The translations under genes and the position numbers were made by a program. A stretch of 64,000 nucleotides of DNA from UBA4717 sp002404395 (GTDB taxonomy: Bacteria; Bacillota; Clostridia; Oscillospirales; CAG-272). Below, piece by piece: positions 34,638-43,350 of this stretch. The stretch lies in contig CALFNW010000087.1 of assembly GCA_937902275.1 (NCBI GenBank), positions 1 to 64,000 of the forward strand, written 5' to 3'. The first letter of the stretch is position 1. Every line of letters starts with the position of its first letter. The notes under the pieces were generated by a model. It was not told where the DNA came from, searched no databases, and worked only from the letters and a program-made list of their open reading frames with translations.

Positions 34638-36143
34638 TTATTTGGATTTTTTCTGCGCAAGGCAGTACATATTCATGCCGAAAGGTTCTTTCTCGGTTAT
34701 ATAAAATTTGCCGCCCTTTTCAAAGCCGGTTGCAACCGCCGCTTCAATATGCTCGCGGTCGTACGGGGTCTGCACAAATCCGCCTTCTCCGTTTGACGGA
34801 TCCTTGGCAATGCCGCCGAGATATCTGCCCTTTTCCATGAAATATACATTATCATGGAAATTGTACTGACTCGGTCCGGTCGCGCAGACAAGCAGTGCGT
34901 TTTCGGAAGTAAAATAGTTTACATTATTCCAAACACGGTTGTTTTCATACTCGCAGTTCACGTTTGAACCGCCGTAGAAGAAGTTTCCGTCCTTGTTCGG
35001 ACGCTGATGGCTCCAACCGTATCCGTTGTACCTGGTATAATTGTCATGAAGATCCATATTCTTGATCTCACCGCCGCCGTTCCAGACTTCAAGCCCGGTA
35101 TTGCAGAACTCGGTGACATTTTTATACATCTTGACATTGTTCATTTTGACGGCGTCAAGGCACTGCACCGTCCAACAGCAGTCATATATCTGAGACGCAT
35201 AGCAATGATGGAAAGAGATGCCGTCGCTTGAACCGTAGGATTCTACCGCATTTCCGAGCCGCGTTCCGTAGTCGCGCCCGAAAATGTACATTCCCTGAAC
35301 CGAGCCGCCGATCCATCTAAGCGTGCAGTATCTGACTTCGAGATTTTTTACACTGCCGTATCCGATACCGTGACGTCCGGGGCCGAAGATCTCAATATTA
35401 TCAATGACCACATCGTCGCCGCAGCCTCTGATCGCGTTGATCGCAACAAGTATTTCGATCGAACCGAACAGCTTGCCGGGATTACCGCCGCGGCAGCAGA
35501 GATAAAGCTCGCCCGTGCCGCTGAAATCATTATAAAATTCCAGATTGCCGCTGAGCGCGCCGAGATCGTCAAAAGCACCGCCGTCCGAAACATAGGTCTC
35601 AAGTCCGTTGAATACGAGTCCGTTTGCAAGGCGCTCTCCGTTCTTTTTCTTCTGAACCTGTATGCCCCATGCTTTGCCGTCGTCAAAAACAATAAGACCG
35701 ACATTATGGTTAAAGTCAAAGCTTCCGGCGGTATATTTGTAAATATCCGGAAACTCTGTCTTTTCCCACTTGTCTTCGCCCGAACCGTCGATCGAAGCGA
35801 TCAGCTTAGGCTTTGCACCCGTACCGAACGCCGAGTAAGTAACGCCCTTTTTGGTCATAAGCGAGGAAGTTATACGCCACTTGTCGCCGCGCTTGAAGAA
35901 CACTCCGTCGCCCTCGGCAAAGTCTTCTTTGTTTACTCGCTCAACGCTTTTCCACGCCTTTTCAGGAGAACGTCCGTCGTTTGAGTCGTCGCCGTCTGCG
36001 GCAACATAATACTTTGTACCCTTGACCGTTACGGTCGTAGGCGAAGTCTCTATCTCCGCAATCAGCTCATCGGTTTCCTTAATATACCTTTCAAGCTCCG
36101 CGTCGATCGTTTTTTTGTCCTCGATAATAAAATTGTTTCCCAT
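34638..36143 (-). CDS. Right-handed beta-helix protein, paralogue 3
   Basis: This 501-residue protein is closely related to paralogue 2: the first 60 residues around TTVTVKGTKYYVAADGDDS are nearly identical, as are the NTGLEVWNGGG, YGWSHQRPNKDGNFFYGG and QYNFHDNVYFMEKGRY coils. The vicinal cysteines appear in IYDCCWTVQC. No signal peptide is present. Its start at 36143 follows GGGGGA. Unlike neighbouring paralogues, no clear start-proximal hairpin is seen. It probably arose by a recent tandem duplication. Substrate and activity are unknown. Confidence 0.83.
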   Translation of the reverse strand: MGNNFIIEDKKTIDAELERYIKETDELIAEIETSPTTVTVKGTKYYVAADGDDSNDGRSPEKAWKSVERVNKEDFAEGDGVFFKRGDKWRITSSLMTKKGVTYSAFGTGAKPKLIASIDGSGEDKWEKTEFPDIYKYTAGSFDFNHNVGLIVFDDGKAWGIQVQKKKNGERLANGLVFNGLETYVSDGGAFDDLGALSGNLEFYNDFSGTGELYLCCRGGNPGKLFGSIEILVAINAIRGCGDDVVIDNIEIFGPGRHGIGYGSVKNLEVRYCTLRWIGGSVQGMYIFGRDYGTRLGNAVESYGSSDGISFHHCYASQIYDCCWTVQCLDAVKMNNVKMYKNVTEFCNTGLEVWNGGGEIKNMDLHDNYTRYNGYGWSHQRPNKDGNFFYGGSNVNCEYENNRVWNNVNYFTSENALLVCATGPSQYNFHDNVYFMEKGRYLGGIAKDPSNGEGGFVQTPYDREHIEAAVATGFEKGGKFYITEKEPFGMNMYCLAQKKSK

Positions 36144-36200
36144 AAAAAATCCCCCACACTGTTTTTAATGTATTAGACTTCAAGCTTCTGAGCAGAGCCT

Positions 36201-37697
36201 TTAAGCAAAGCCCTTGAGCTTTCCGTATAATCTGTACATATCGTCACCGAAATTTTCGGTCAGATAAAATTTTGAGCCGCGCTCAAAGCCGGTATCAACC
36301 GCAGCCTTTACGTGCGCTTCATCATACGGCACGTCGGTAAAATGTCCCGAGCCTTCGCCCGGATTTTCCGCTACGCCGCCGAGCATTTTCCCTTCTTCCA
36401 TAATGTAGATATTGTCGTGGAAATTATACTGCTTCGGCCCTGTCGCGCAAACGAGATGCGAGAACACCGATGCAAAATAATTCAGATTATTGCAGACATC
36501 GTTGTTTTTATATACAGATGTCGTGTTCTCCGCACCGTAAAAGAAATTGCCGTCCTTGCCGGGGCGCTGATGGCTGAAGCCGTAGCCGCAGTAGCGGTTA
36601 ATGTTGTCATGCAGCCTCATATTTTCGATCAGCGTTCCGCTCTGCCATACCTCAAGTCCCGTGTTACAGAACTCGGCGACATTTTTGTAATAATGAATGT
36701 TTTTGAACTCGGCAGGTCCGTACTGTACGGTATAACAGCAGTCGTATACCTGCGATGAGTAGCAATGATGGATAGTAAAGCCGTCGCAGTATCGGCTTGC
36801 CGCCTCTACCGCATTGCCGAAGCGCGTATGATAATCGCGTCCGAAGATAAACGGCTCCTGTATCGCTCCGCCTATCCATTCAAACGTGCAATAAGAGACG
36901 CTCAGATTTTCCACCGATTCTCCGCAACCGATTCCGTGCGCACCGACTCCGTATACCGAAAGATTGTCTATCGCAACATCCTTGACGATCCTGCCCGAAA
37001 AGCCGTGCATACGCCGGGTGATCTCAATGCTGTCAAACAGCTTTCCGGGATCGCCCTGCTTCGAGCAAAGGTATATCCCGCCGTCGTTCCAATCATGATA
37101 AAACTCAAGGTCATTCTTTAATCCGTGATAATCGGGAAGCGGATCGTTGCAGTCACCGATCCATTCACGGCCGTTGAATACCCGTCCGTTGTTCAGACGG
37201 TTGCCGCTTTTGGTTCCGGAGACCTTGATCCCCCACAGCGCACCGCCGTTTATTACTATCATCGACGCGTCATACTCAAAACCCGTAAAGCGCCTGTTGT
37301 ATACAAACACGTCCTCACGGTCGGTCGGAAGCCAGCTTCCCTCGCCCGATGCGTCAAGCGAAAATATCAAAAGCGGCTTTTTGCCTTCTCCGTAAGTAGA
37401 ATAAGTAACTCCGTTCTTGATGAAAACCGATTCTTCGGAGCGGAAGCGTTCTCCCCGTTTGAACAGCACTGCGTCTCCCTGCCTTAAGTCTGCTTGATTC
37501 ACCATCGCTATGCTTTTCCATGCGCGCTCGGGAGAAGCGCCGTCGTTTGAATCGTCCCCGAACTCGGAAACATAATAGGCTTTGCCCGTATAAGTAATAT
37601 CCGTTTTTGAATTTTTGATTTCGGAAATAAGCGTATCGGTTGCTTCAATGCACTTTTCAATAAAACGATCGTCCGTCTTGTGTAATATTTTTTCCAT
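36201..37697 (-). CDS. Right-handed beta-helix protein, paralogue 4
   Basis: This 498-residue member of the tandem beta-helix family opens with AYYVSEFGDDSNDGASPER and GDAVLFKRGERFR. Helix coils include YGVGAHGIGCG, VYDCCYTVQYG, NTGLEVWQSG, YGFSHQRPGKDGNFFYGA and QYNFHDNIYIMEEGKM. Phe replaces Trp in the SHQR motif, as in paralogue 5, so 4 and 5 form one subgroup. Both end in a shared FGDDM(Y/F)(R/K)L tail. No signal peptide or anchor is present. The ATG at 37697 follows AAGGAG and a small CCGG hairpin. Function unknown beyond a polysaccharide-related fold. Confidence 0.82.
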   Translation of the reverse strand: MEKILHKTDDRFIEKCIEATDTLISEIKNSKTDITYTGKAYYVSEFGDDSNDGASPERAWKSIAMVNQADLRQGDAVLFKRGERFRSEESVFIKNGVTYSTYGEGKKPLLIFSLDASGEGSWLPTDREDVFVYNRRFTGFEYDASMIVINGGALWGIKVSGTKSGNRLNNGRVFNGREWIGDCNDPLPDYHGLKNDLEFYHDWNDGGIYLCSKQGDPGKLFDSIEITRRMHGFSGRIVKDVAIDNLSVYGVGAHGIGCGESVENLSVSYCTFEWIGGAIQEPFIFGRDYHTRFGNAVEAASRYCDGFTIHHCYSSQVYDCCYTVQYGPAEFKNIHYYKNVAEFCNTGLEVWQSGTLIENMRLHDNINRYCGYGFSHQRPGKDGNFFYGAENTTSVYKNNDVCNNLNYFASVFSHLVCATGPKQYNFHDNIYIMEEGKMLGGVAENPGEGSGHFTDVPYDEAHVKAAVDTGFERGSKFYLTENFGDDMYRLYGKLKGFA

Positions 37698-37710
37698 AAT
37701 AATCTCCTTT

Positions 37711-37723
37711 CCGGTCAGGCCGG
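37711..37723 (-). promoter_or_regulatory. Start-proximal hairpin, beta-helix paralogue 4
   Basis: CCGG-CCTGA-CCGG on the minus strand, directly followed by AAAGGAG and the start at 37697. Confidence 0.6.
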
Positions 37724-37805
37724 TAAAAATAATAACAGTATGAATTTTCCCCCCACACTGATATTACGTGTTACCCACGCTTTACCCCGAACACGCTTTC
37801 ATTCC

Positions 37806-39272
37806 CTATAGGCATAACTTAAACATATCGTCTCCGAAATTTTCGGTCACATAAAACTCTGAGCCGCGTTCAAAACCGGTGTCAACTGCCGCTTTTACCG
37901 ATTCGTCATCGTACAGTATCTCCGCCTTTTCCGAATTACCGTGGCTCGGGCAGGTCGATATTCCGCCGAGGTGTTTGCCCTCCTCCATAACATACAGATT
38001 ATCATGGAAATTGTACTGATCCGCGCCCGTTGCATGAACGAGCAACGCATAGTACGAGGAAAAATAATTTATATTGTGGCAAATATCGTTGTTTATATAT
38101 GTGCTTGTAACGTCGCGTGCACCGTAAAAAAAGTTTCCGTCCTTGTTAGGACGCTGATGGCTGAAGCCGTAGCCGCAATAACGGGTAATGTTATCATATA
38201 ACTTCATGTTTTCAAGCCTGCCGCCCTTAAGCCAGATCTCCAAACCCGTGTTGCAGAATTCCGCGACATTTCCGCACATTTCAATATCGATCATCGACAC
38301 CGCCGCTCCGTATTGCACCGTGTAGCAGCAGTCAAATATCTGCGACGAACAGCAGTTTTTGATCCGCAAACGGTTGCCGTAGTGGAACTGAACGGCGTTT
38401 CCGTATCGCGTATGATAATCGCGGTCGAAAATAAACCTGCCCTGGATCGAACCTCCGATAAATCTGAAACAGCAGTTCTGAACCGTGACGTTTTCAGAGA
38501 CACAAAATCCGATGCCGTGCGAGCCGGTGCCGAAAACCGCAAGATTATCGACCACCACATTTTTACCCTCACCGTCGATCCCATGACCCTTATCCGAAAG
38601 CTCTATAGAACCAAACCGCTCGCCGGGATTGCCGTGCGCACTGTAAAGATATATGAGATCATCGCTCGGATCATGGAAAAATTCAAGATCGGCGTGCAGA
38701 TCGCGGTATCCCGAGAATTCCGAATTGTCGGGAGCAATAAATTCAAGTCCGTTAAACACTCTGCCGTTATCAAGTCTGTGACCGTTTTTGCGCTCGCTGA
38801 CCTTTATTCCCCAAGCACGCCCGTTGTCAAAAATTATCAGTCCGACATCACGCTCGTCGGCAGGTATTGCCTCGGTAAATCTGTACACACATGGACAATC
38901 GGTTTTAATCCAACGCTCCTTACCGTCAGCACAGACCGAGCAGACGATAACAGGCTTTTCGCCTTCTCCGTATGCCGAATAGGTGACGCCTGCCTTGGCG
39001 TGGAGCGGCTCAACCGTTCTGAAGCGGCAACCGCGCTCAAAAAGCACCCCGTCTCCCCCGGAAAGCTCTGCCGCATTGACCCGCTCAATGCTTCTCCATG
39101 CATTCTCGGGTGTTTTTCCGTCGCACGAATCGTCGCCGTGCTCGGAAACATAGTAAGCATTGCCGCAAAACTTCACCTCGGTCGAAGATGCAAGTATTTC
39201 GCTTATCCGCTTCTCGCATTTTTCATTCAGACGCGCAATAAAACTCGCGTCGGCTTTCTTTAAGAACTGCAT
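37806..39272 (-). CDS. Right-handed beta-helix protein, paralogue 5
   Basis: This 488-residue protein is the first gene transcribed in the tandem array. It contains AYYVSEHGDDSCDGKTPEN, GDGVLFERGCRFR, FGTGSHGIGFC, IFDCCYTVQYG, NTGLEIWLKGG, YGFSHQRPNKDGNFFYGA and QYNFHDNLYVMEEGKH. It is most like paralogue 4. No signal peptide. The start at 39272 follows GAAAGAG and a clear copy of the start-proximal hairpin. The promoter lies about 310 bases upstream, giving the array an unusually long leader. Activity is unknown. Confidence 0.82.
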   Translation of the reverse strand: MQFLKKADASFIARLNEKCEKRISEILASSTEVKFCGNAYYVSEHGDDSCDGKTPENAWRSIERVNAAELSGGDGVLFERGCRFRTVEPLHAKAGVTYSAYGEGEKPVIVCSVCADGKERWIKTDCPCVYRFTEAIPADERDVGLIIFDNGRAWGIKVSERKNGHRLDNGRVFNGLEFIAPDNSEFSGYRDLHADLEFFHDPSDDLIYLYSAHGNPGERFGSIELSDKGHGIDGEGKNVVVDNLAVFGTGSHGIGFCVSENVTVQNCCFRFIGGSIQGRFIFDRDYHTRYGNAVQFHYGNRLRIKNCCSSQIFDCCYTVQYGAAVSMIDIEMCGNVAEFCNTGLEIWLKGGRLENMKLYDNITRYCGYGFSHQRPNKDGNFFYGARDVTSTYINNDICHNINYFSSYYALLVHATGADQYNFHDNLYVMEEGKHLGGISTCPSHGNSEKAEILYDDESVKAAVDTGFERGSEFYVTENFGDDMFKLCL

Positions 39273-39286
39273 AATGCTCTTTCATA

Positions 39287-39299
39287 TCGGCGAAGCCGA
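39287..39299 (-). promoter_or_regulatory. Start-proximal hairpin, beta-helix paralogue 5
   Basis: TCGGC-TTC-GCCGA on the minus strand, then TATGAAAGAGC and the ATG at 39272. Preceded by GAG and a sequence like the sbcD copy. Confidence 0.78.
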
Positions 39300-39582
39300 C
39301 TCAGACTGCAACCGACAATCTTTCGGAAATTGTCTGCAAACAAAAAAGGAGACTACGGCGTTCACGCTCCGGAATCAATACACCGGCGCAACCCTCCGCG
39401 AAGCCGCGGCGCTTTTCGGTTTTTGAACGTAATATCTCCATTAAACACGCCCGAAGTCATACGACCCGTATCGGGCTTATTTCAGACCGGCATTCGTCGG
39501 TCTCCTGTCCGCATTATACCATTCCGCACGAGGTACGGTACAGCAGCCGCAAAAGCTTGCAGCGGCAGGGCTTTCTGCGCAT

Positions 39583-39611
39583 ATTATACCATAAAAAGGC
39601 ATAGAGTTCAA
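39583..39611 (-). promoter_or_regulatory. Promoter of the tandem beta-helix operon
   Basis: On the minus strand TTGAAC (39611-39606), a 17-bp spacer ending in TGG (extended -10) and TATAAT (39588-39583). Likely drives paralogues 5 to 1 and the SGNH gene. Confidence 0.75.
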
Positions 39612-39724
39612 CAATTATCCGCCGTTTTTATATACAAAAATTTCCATGTTTTTTTGTGCAAATTCACCACTGTTTGCAAGTGATCGGAACAATTGTCACA
39701 AAAACCGAAAATATGCAAAACCAT

Positions 39725-39756
39725 GGGGTGTTAAAAACCAATGTGCTTAACACTCC
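39725..39756. repeat. Degenerate GTGTTAA-type hairpin
   Basis: GGGGTGTTAA (39725-39734) pairs with TTAACACTCC (39747-39756) with a 12-base loop. It resembles the outer part of the perfect hairpins at 27.3, 39.9 and 51.4 kb. Confidence 0.45.
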
Positions 39757-39880
39757 AAAAAATGTCGGTCGGGAGCACAATATTCATGAGGCGGTTTTTG
39801 TTCATCGTTAACCCTTGCCTTGCTTTTTTTATTTTTAAACAGAAAAACGGCGGCGTTTTGCCGTCTTGGCCAATGTTAAA

Positions 39881-39919
39881 AGGAGTGTCAGAAACTCAAA
39901 ATGAGTTTCTGACACTCCT
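39881..39919 (-). terminator. 18-bp perfect hairpin terminator (dispersed hairpin family, copy 2)
   Basis: Stem 39881-39898 with 39902-39919 (AGGAGTGTCAGAAACTCA arm), loop AAA. On the minus strand it is followed by TTTT and ends the SLH beta-helix gene. Compared with the other copies, both arms carry matched changes (GTGTCAG/CTGACAC). Confidence 0.85.
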
Positions 39920-39938
39920 TTGCTTATAAAGCGTTTGA

Positions 39939-42900
39939 TCAGTTTTGTGATGCAAATGCTTCGGCAGCATATACGCTATCAAAGAAGGTCACCGACTTGA
40001 TTGTGAAGTAATCTTCCTTGTTGAGCGTAACTTCATCCTCGCCCCACGGCATGATGCGGATCGCAAGGTTTCTCACGTCGCGCTTAGCTCCGAGCGCATA
40101 CTCGGAAAAGTCGATCATCAACACGCCCGAATCGGTAGTTGCAGATGACTTAACGCCGGTCTCGGAGAATGAGTTGAGTCCGCTGTCAACCATAAGCGAA
40201 GCAATTACAAAACCTTCGGGAAGTTTGCTGTCAAATTTGACGACCGCATAAGGATAGTCGGCAAAGTTGAACTTGTCAATAAGTGAGTTCATGATGCGGA
40301 CCTGAGGTCTGCCCTTCTCGGTAAATGTGGTGAACTTGACCGTCTTATCCTCAAGCACGGTCGCACGCACCTGATTGTTGTCAAGCGTCGTTTTAAGCTC
40401 GCCGCCCGAAAGCTCGATCTTGTTTGCCGAAGCAAGCGCTCTTTCGGAATCGACCTCAGCGCTCGAAAGATAGCTTGCAAAACGCTTGATCATTGTAGCC
40501 ACTTCAGCGCGGGTAGCACTGTTTTTCGGCTTGACCGTACCGTCTTCATATCCGCCGATAATGCCGGCGCCGGTGCAGAACTTAACACCGTCGGCATATT
40601 TCTCGGTAACGGTATTAATATCCGAGAAATTCTTGGTTTCCACGTCGGTCTTCTTGAACTGAGCGTATGCGTATCTGTAAAGCATATCCGCAAGCTCCTC
40701 GCGGGTCGCCTTATCATCGGGACGGAACTTGCCGCCCTTGTCAACGATGCCGTTTGCTTCAGCCCATGCAGCTGCAGGTGCAAACCATGCGTTCTTATCC
40801 ACATCGGTAAAGGTAAGCGACGATACATCGCCCTTTGCTTCCGCCATTCTCGAAAGCACGGTAACAAGCATTCCGCGGGTCATGGTTCCGCCGGTCGCGA
40901 AGGTATCGGCAGTAACGCCGTTGAAGTAACCTCTGAGCGATACAAAGTCGATCGCGTCGCGTCCCCAGAAATCATCGGCAACATCGGTAAACACCTTAAC
41001 GCCGTTTTTGGGGTCGTACATATCATACATATTTCCGAAAGGATTCGGCTCGGTATAATAGAATTTTGTGCCCGATTCAAAGCCGGTAAGGTAGCAGCGC
41101 TTAAGCTCGGCTTCGGTATAAAGCGTGCTGCGGGTTCCGCCGGTACCCTTACCGGGATTTGCGGAGATACCGCCCATACGCTTATCATTTTCCATGATAT
41201 ATACGTTATCATGGAAGTTGTACTGATTCGGTGCAGTTGCCGCAACAAGCAGCGCATAGCAGGAAGTGAAGTAGTTTACGTTGTTGCAGATATTGTTGTT
41301 TTCATAACGTTCGCTCGTACTTGTGCCGCCGTAGAAAAAGTTGCCGTCCTTGTTCGAACGCTGATGGCTCCAACCGTAGCCGTTGTATCTTGTGTAGTTA
41401 TCATGCAGGTTCATGTTGGTAATGCTTCCGCCGCCGTTCCAGACCTCAAGTCCGGTATTGCAGAATTCGGTAACATTCTTGTACATCTGCACGTTGTTCA
41501 TGTCGACCGCGTCCCGATTCTGAACCGTCCAACAGCAGTCATAGACCTGAGTAGCATAGCAATAACGAATGGTAAAGTTGTCGCTTGAGCCATAGGACTC
41601 AACCGCGTTACCGTATCTGACTCCGTAGTCCTGACCGAAAATGTACTTGCCCTGGATCGAACCGCCGATCCACGAAAGCGTGCAGTACTGAACGGTAAGA
41701 TTCTTAACGTTTCCGTATCCGATACCGTGACTTCCGGCACCGAAAATATCAATGTTATCTATAACAACGTCAATACCCTTGCCGCTTATACCGTGACCCT
41801 TGTCAACGATCTCGATCGACGAGAATACGTCGCCGGGATTGCCGTCTTTGCAATAAAGGTACAGGGTCTTGTTGTCCCAATTGTGGTAGAATTCAAGATT
41901 GTTGTTTATCGCGCTCATGTCATCGAAGTTTCCGCCCTCGGACTCATAGGTTTCGATTCCGTTGAACACGGTGCCGTTTGCCATACGCGAGCCGTCTTTC
42001 TTTTTCTGGACCTGAACGCCCCACGCTCTGCCGCCGTCAAACACGATTGTTCCGACGTCTCTGGTATCGGGGATCTTCTCGGCAAACATATAGATATTCG
42101 GATAGTTTGTAGGGAGCCACTTGACCGAACCCGAGCCGTCAACCGAGGCAATAAGTTTCGGCTTTGCGCCCTCTCCGTATGCCGAGTAAGTAACGCCTTC
42201 TTTAGTGCTCAAAGGCTCAGTGATTCTCCACGAGTCGCCTCTCTTGAAGAAAACACCGTCGCCGGGCTTGAATTCAAACGCGTTTACCCTGGTAACGGTC
42301 TTCCATGCGGTTTCGGGAGTAAGACCGTCGTTTGAATCGTTTCCGCTTGCCGAAACATAATACTTGGTTCCGGTAACGGTCACGGTCGTAGGTGAATTTT
42401 TGATCTCTTTGATAAGAGCGTCTGTCTCGTCTATGTACTTCTTTATGAGCGCATCATCTGCCTTTTCATAGAAGAAGGTTTCAAGTCTCTTTGCAGTATC
42501 TTCGGAAACCTCTGCTCCCGTAACGTCCTTTTTATCAAAGGTGTAAGCTTCGGCCTCGGACTTGCTCTTGAAGCAGGCAATGTATTCGATATCAAAATAC
42601 TTGTTGCCCGTAAGGTTAGCGTTGGTGCCGAAAGGTTTAAGCACAAGTTTTGCTTCCTTATCGTCAGACGGGATCGGACCTGCGCCTCCGGTAAGGTCTG
42701 CAAGATCGATCACTATTGTATTCCACTTTCCGTCGCCCTTGCAGGCAGGCATGGAACCCTGCCAGCTTTCACCCGCAGTGCTTCTCGACGAAACGTCGAT
42801 TATTTTGCTTTCGGAATCGGTTCTGTATCCGATCTTGATGAAAGGATAGTCAACGATACCGAAGCCGTCCGGCTTAAAGGTCACCTGAAGTGCATTGTTT

Positions 42901-43112
42901 GCGTATGTTCCTGCGGCAACAGTGCCGTGAAGTATGCTTTTTCCGTCCGCTTCCGAGAGGGCAGCATGCAATCCTACACAGCCGATCGAATAGGTCGAAT
43001 CAAGCGCATTTCCATCAAGCACCTTGCGGTCATCGGCAGCGCTTACCGCAGTAAACGGGATCGCCGATATAAGCATGAGCATGACCAATAAAATTGATAA
43101 TGTTCTTTTCAT
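39939..43112 (-). CDS. SLH-anchored, secreted right-handed beta-helix protein, paralogue 6
   Basis: This 1057-residue surface protein has a signal peptide (residues 1-25, MKRTLSILLVMLMLISAIPF..), an N-terminal beta-sandwich module (about 30-200), a beta-helix domain (about 240-690), three SLH repeats (about 705-880) and a C-terminal beta-sandwich resembling the N-terminal one (890-1057). The helix domain has KYYVSASGNDSNDG, VYDCCWTVQN, NTGLEVWNGGG and YGWSHQRSNKDGNFFYGG and is nearest to paralogue 2. It is the only family member here with export and wall-anchoring signals. The ATG at 43112 follows GGAGG; the upstream in-frame TTG (43151) lacks a ribosome site. It probably binds or cleaves a polysaccharide at the cell surface. 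Confidence 0.87.
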   Translation of the reverse strand: MKRTLSILLVMLMLISAIPFTAVSAADDRKVLDGNALDSTYSIGCVGLHAALSEADGKSILHGTVAAGTYANNALQVTFKPDGFGIVDYPFIKIGYRTDSESKIIDVSSRSTAGESWQGSMPACKGDGKWNTIVIDLADLTGGAGPIPSDDKEAKLVLKPFGTNANLTGNKYFDIEYIACFKSKSEAEAYTFDKKDVTGAEVSEDTAKRLETFFYEKADDALIKKYIDETDALIKEIKNSPTTVTVTGTKYYVSASGNDSNDGLTPETAWKTVTRVNAFEFKPGDGVFFKRGDSWRITEPLSTKEGVTYSAYGEGAKPKLIASVDGSGSVKWLPTNYPNIYMFAEKIPDTRDVGTIVFDGGRAWGVQVQKKKDGSRMANGTVFNGIETYESEGGNFDDMSAINNNLEFYHNWDNKTLYLYCKDGNPGDVFSSIEIVDKGHGISGKGIDVVIDNIDIFGAGSHGIGYGNVKNLTVQYCTLSWIGGSIQGKYIFGQDYGVRYGNAVESYGSSDNFTIRYCYATQVYDCCWTVQNRDAVDMNNVQMYKNVTEFCNTGLEVWNGGGSITNMNLHDNYTRYNGYGWSHQRSNKDGNFFYGGTSTSERYENNNICNNVNYFTSCYALLVAATAPNQYNFHDNVYIMENDKRMGGISANPGKGTGGTRSTLYTEAELKRCYLTGFESGTKFYYTEPNPFGNMYDMYDPKNGVKVFTDVADDFWGRDAIDFVSLRGYFNGVTADTFATGGTMTRGMLVTVLSRMAEAKGDVSSLTFTDVDKNAWFAPAAAWAEANGIVDKGGKFRPDDKATREELADMLYRYAYAQFKKTDVETKNFSDINTVTEKYADGVKFCTGAGIIGGYEDGTVKPKNSATRAEVATMIKRFASYLSSAEVDSERALASANKIELSGGELKTTLDNNQVRATVLEDKTVKFTTFTEKGRPQVRIMNSLIDKFNFADYPYAVVKFDSKLPEGFVIASLMVDSGLNSFSETGVKSSATTDSGVLMIDFSEYALGAKRDVRNLAIRIMPWGEDEVTLNKEDYFTIKSVTFFDSVYAAEAFASQN

Positions 43113-43154
43113 TTTTTCCTCCGAATATAAACATTTGTCATATACTGACAATAT

Positions 43155-43183
43155 ATTATAACATGAACGGAAACTAAATTCAA
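43155..43183 (-). promoter_or_regulatory. Sigma-A promoter for the SLH beta-helix gene
   Basis: On the minus strand TTGAAT (43183-43178), a 17-bp spacer and TATAAT (43160-43155), 43 bases before the start codon. Confidence 0.82.
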
Positions 43184-43267
43184 TAAAATCCCGAACTTAA
43201 TGATATACAAAAATTTCATCATTTTTTTGTGTATTTCGCCCAAAAGCATTTTATTGCCGCAATTCGG

Positions 43268-43296
43268 TTGACTTGCCGGAACACAAATGATATAAT
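43268..43296 (+). promoter_or_regulatory. Sigma-A promoter for the TIM-barrel isomerase gene
   Basis: TTGACT (43268-43273), a 17-bp spacer and TATAAT (43291-43296). Confidence 0.85.
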
Positions 43297-43316
43297 CACC
43301 TTGAAATCAAGCTGTT

Positions 43317-43336
43317 CCGACCGCACAGGCGGTCGG
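43317..43336 (+). promoter_or_regulatory. Start-proximal hairpin, TIM-barrel isomerase gene
   Basis: CCGACCGC-ACAG-GCGGTCGG, an 8-bp stem directly followed by AGATCGGAG (ribosome site) and the ATG at 43351. Confidence 0.7.
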
Positions 43337-43350
43337 AGATCGGAGAAAAC

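Larger units (their letters stand above)
39273..39938 (-). other. Long non-coding region: leader of the beta-helix array plus hairpin repeats
   Basis: These 666 bases hold no gene on either strand. Minus-strand contents: a start-proximal hairpin (39299-39287), an upstream 6-bp hairpin GACAAT/ATTGTC near 39320-39340, smaller hairpins around 39450-39510, a promoter (39583-39611), and two hairpins of the GTGTTAA family (39725-39756 and 39881-39919). A second extended -10 (TGGTATAAT) lies near 39520. The leader from promoter to start codon is about 300 bases. Confidence 0.6.

Noticed and set aside
38313..39263. A 316-residue plus-strand open frame opposite beta-helix paralogue 5 (similar antisense frames lie opposite paralogues 2, 3, 4 and 6)
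   Set aside because: The frames recur because the paralogues are similar, not because a second protein is encoded; they lack ribosome sites and known motifs.
39160..39426. Recurring short peptides resembling HIGEADSNRQS encoded antisense at 21.6, 39.3, 56.7 and 60.7 kb
   Set aside because: They arise from translating the reverse strand of the dispersed hairpin element; lengths and downstream residues are unrelated.
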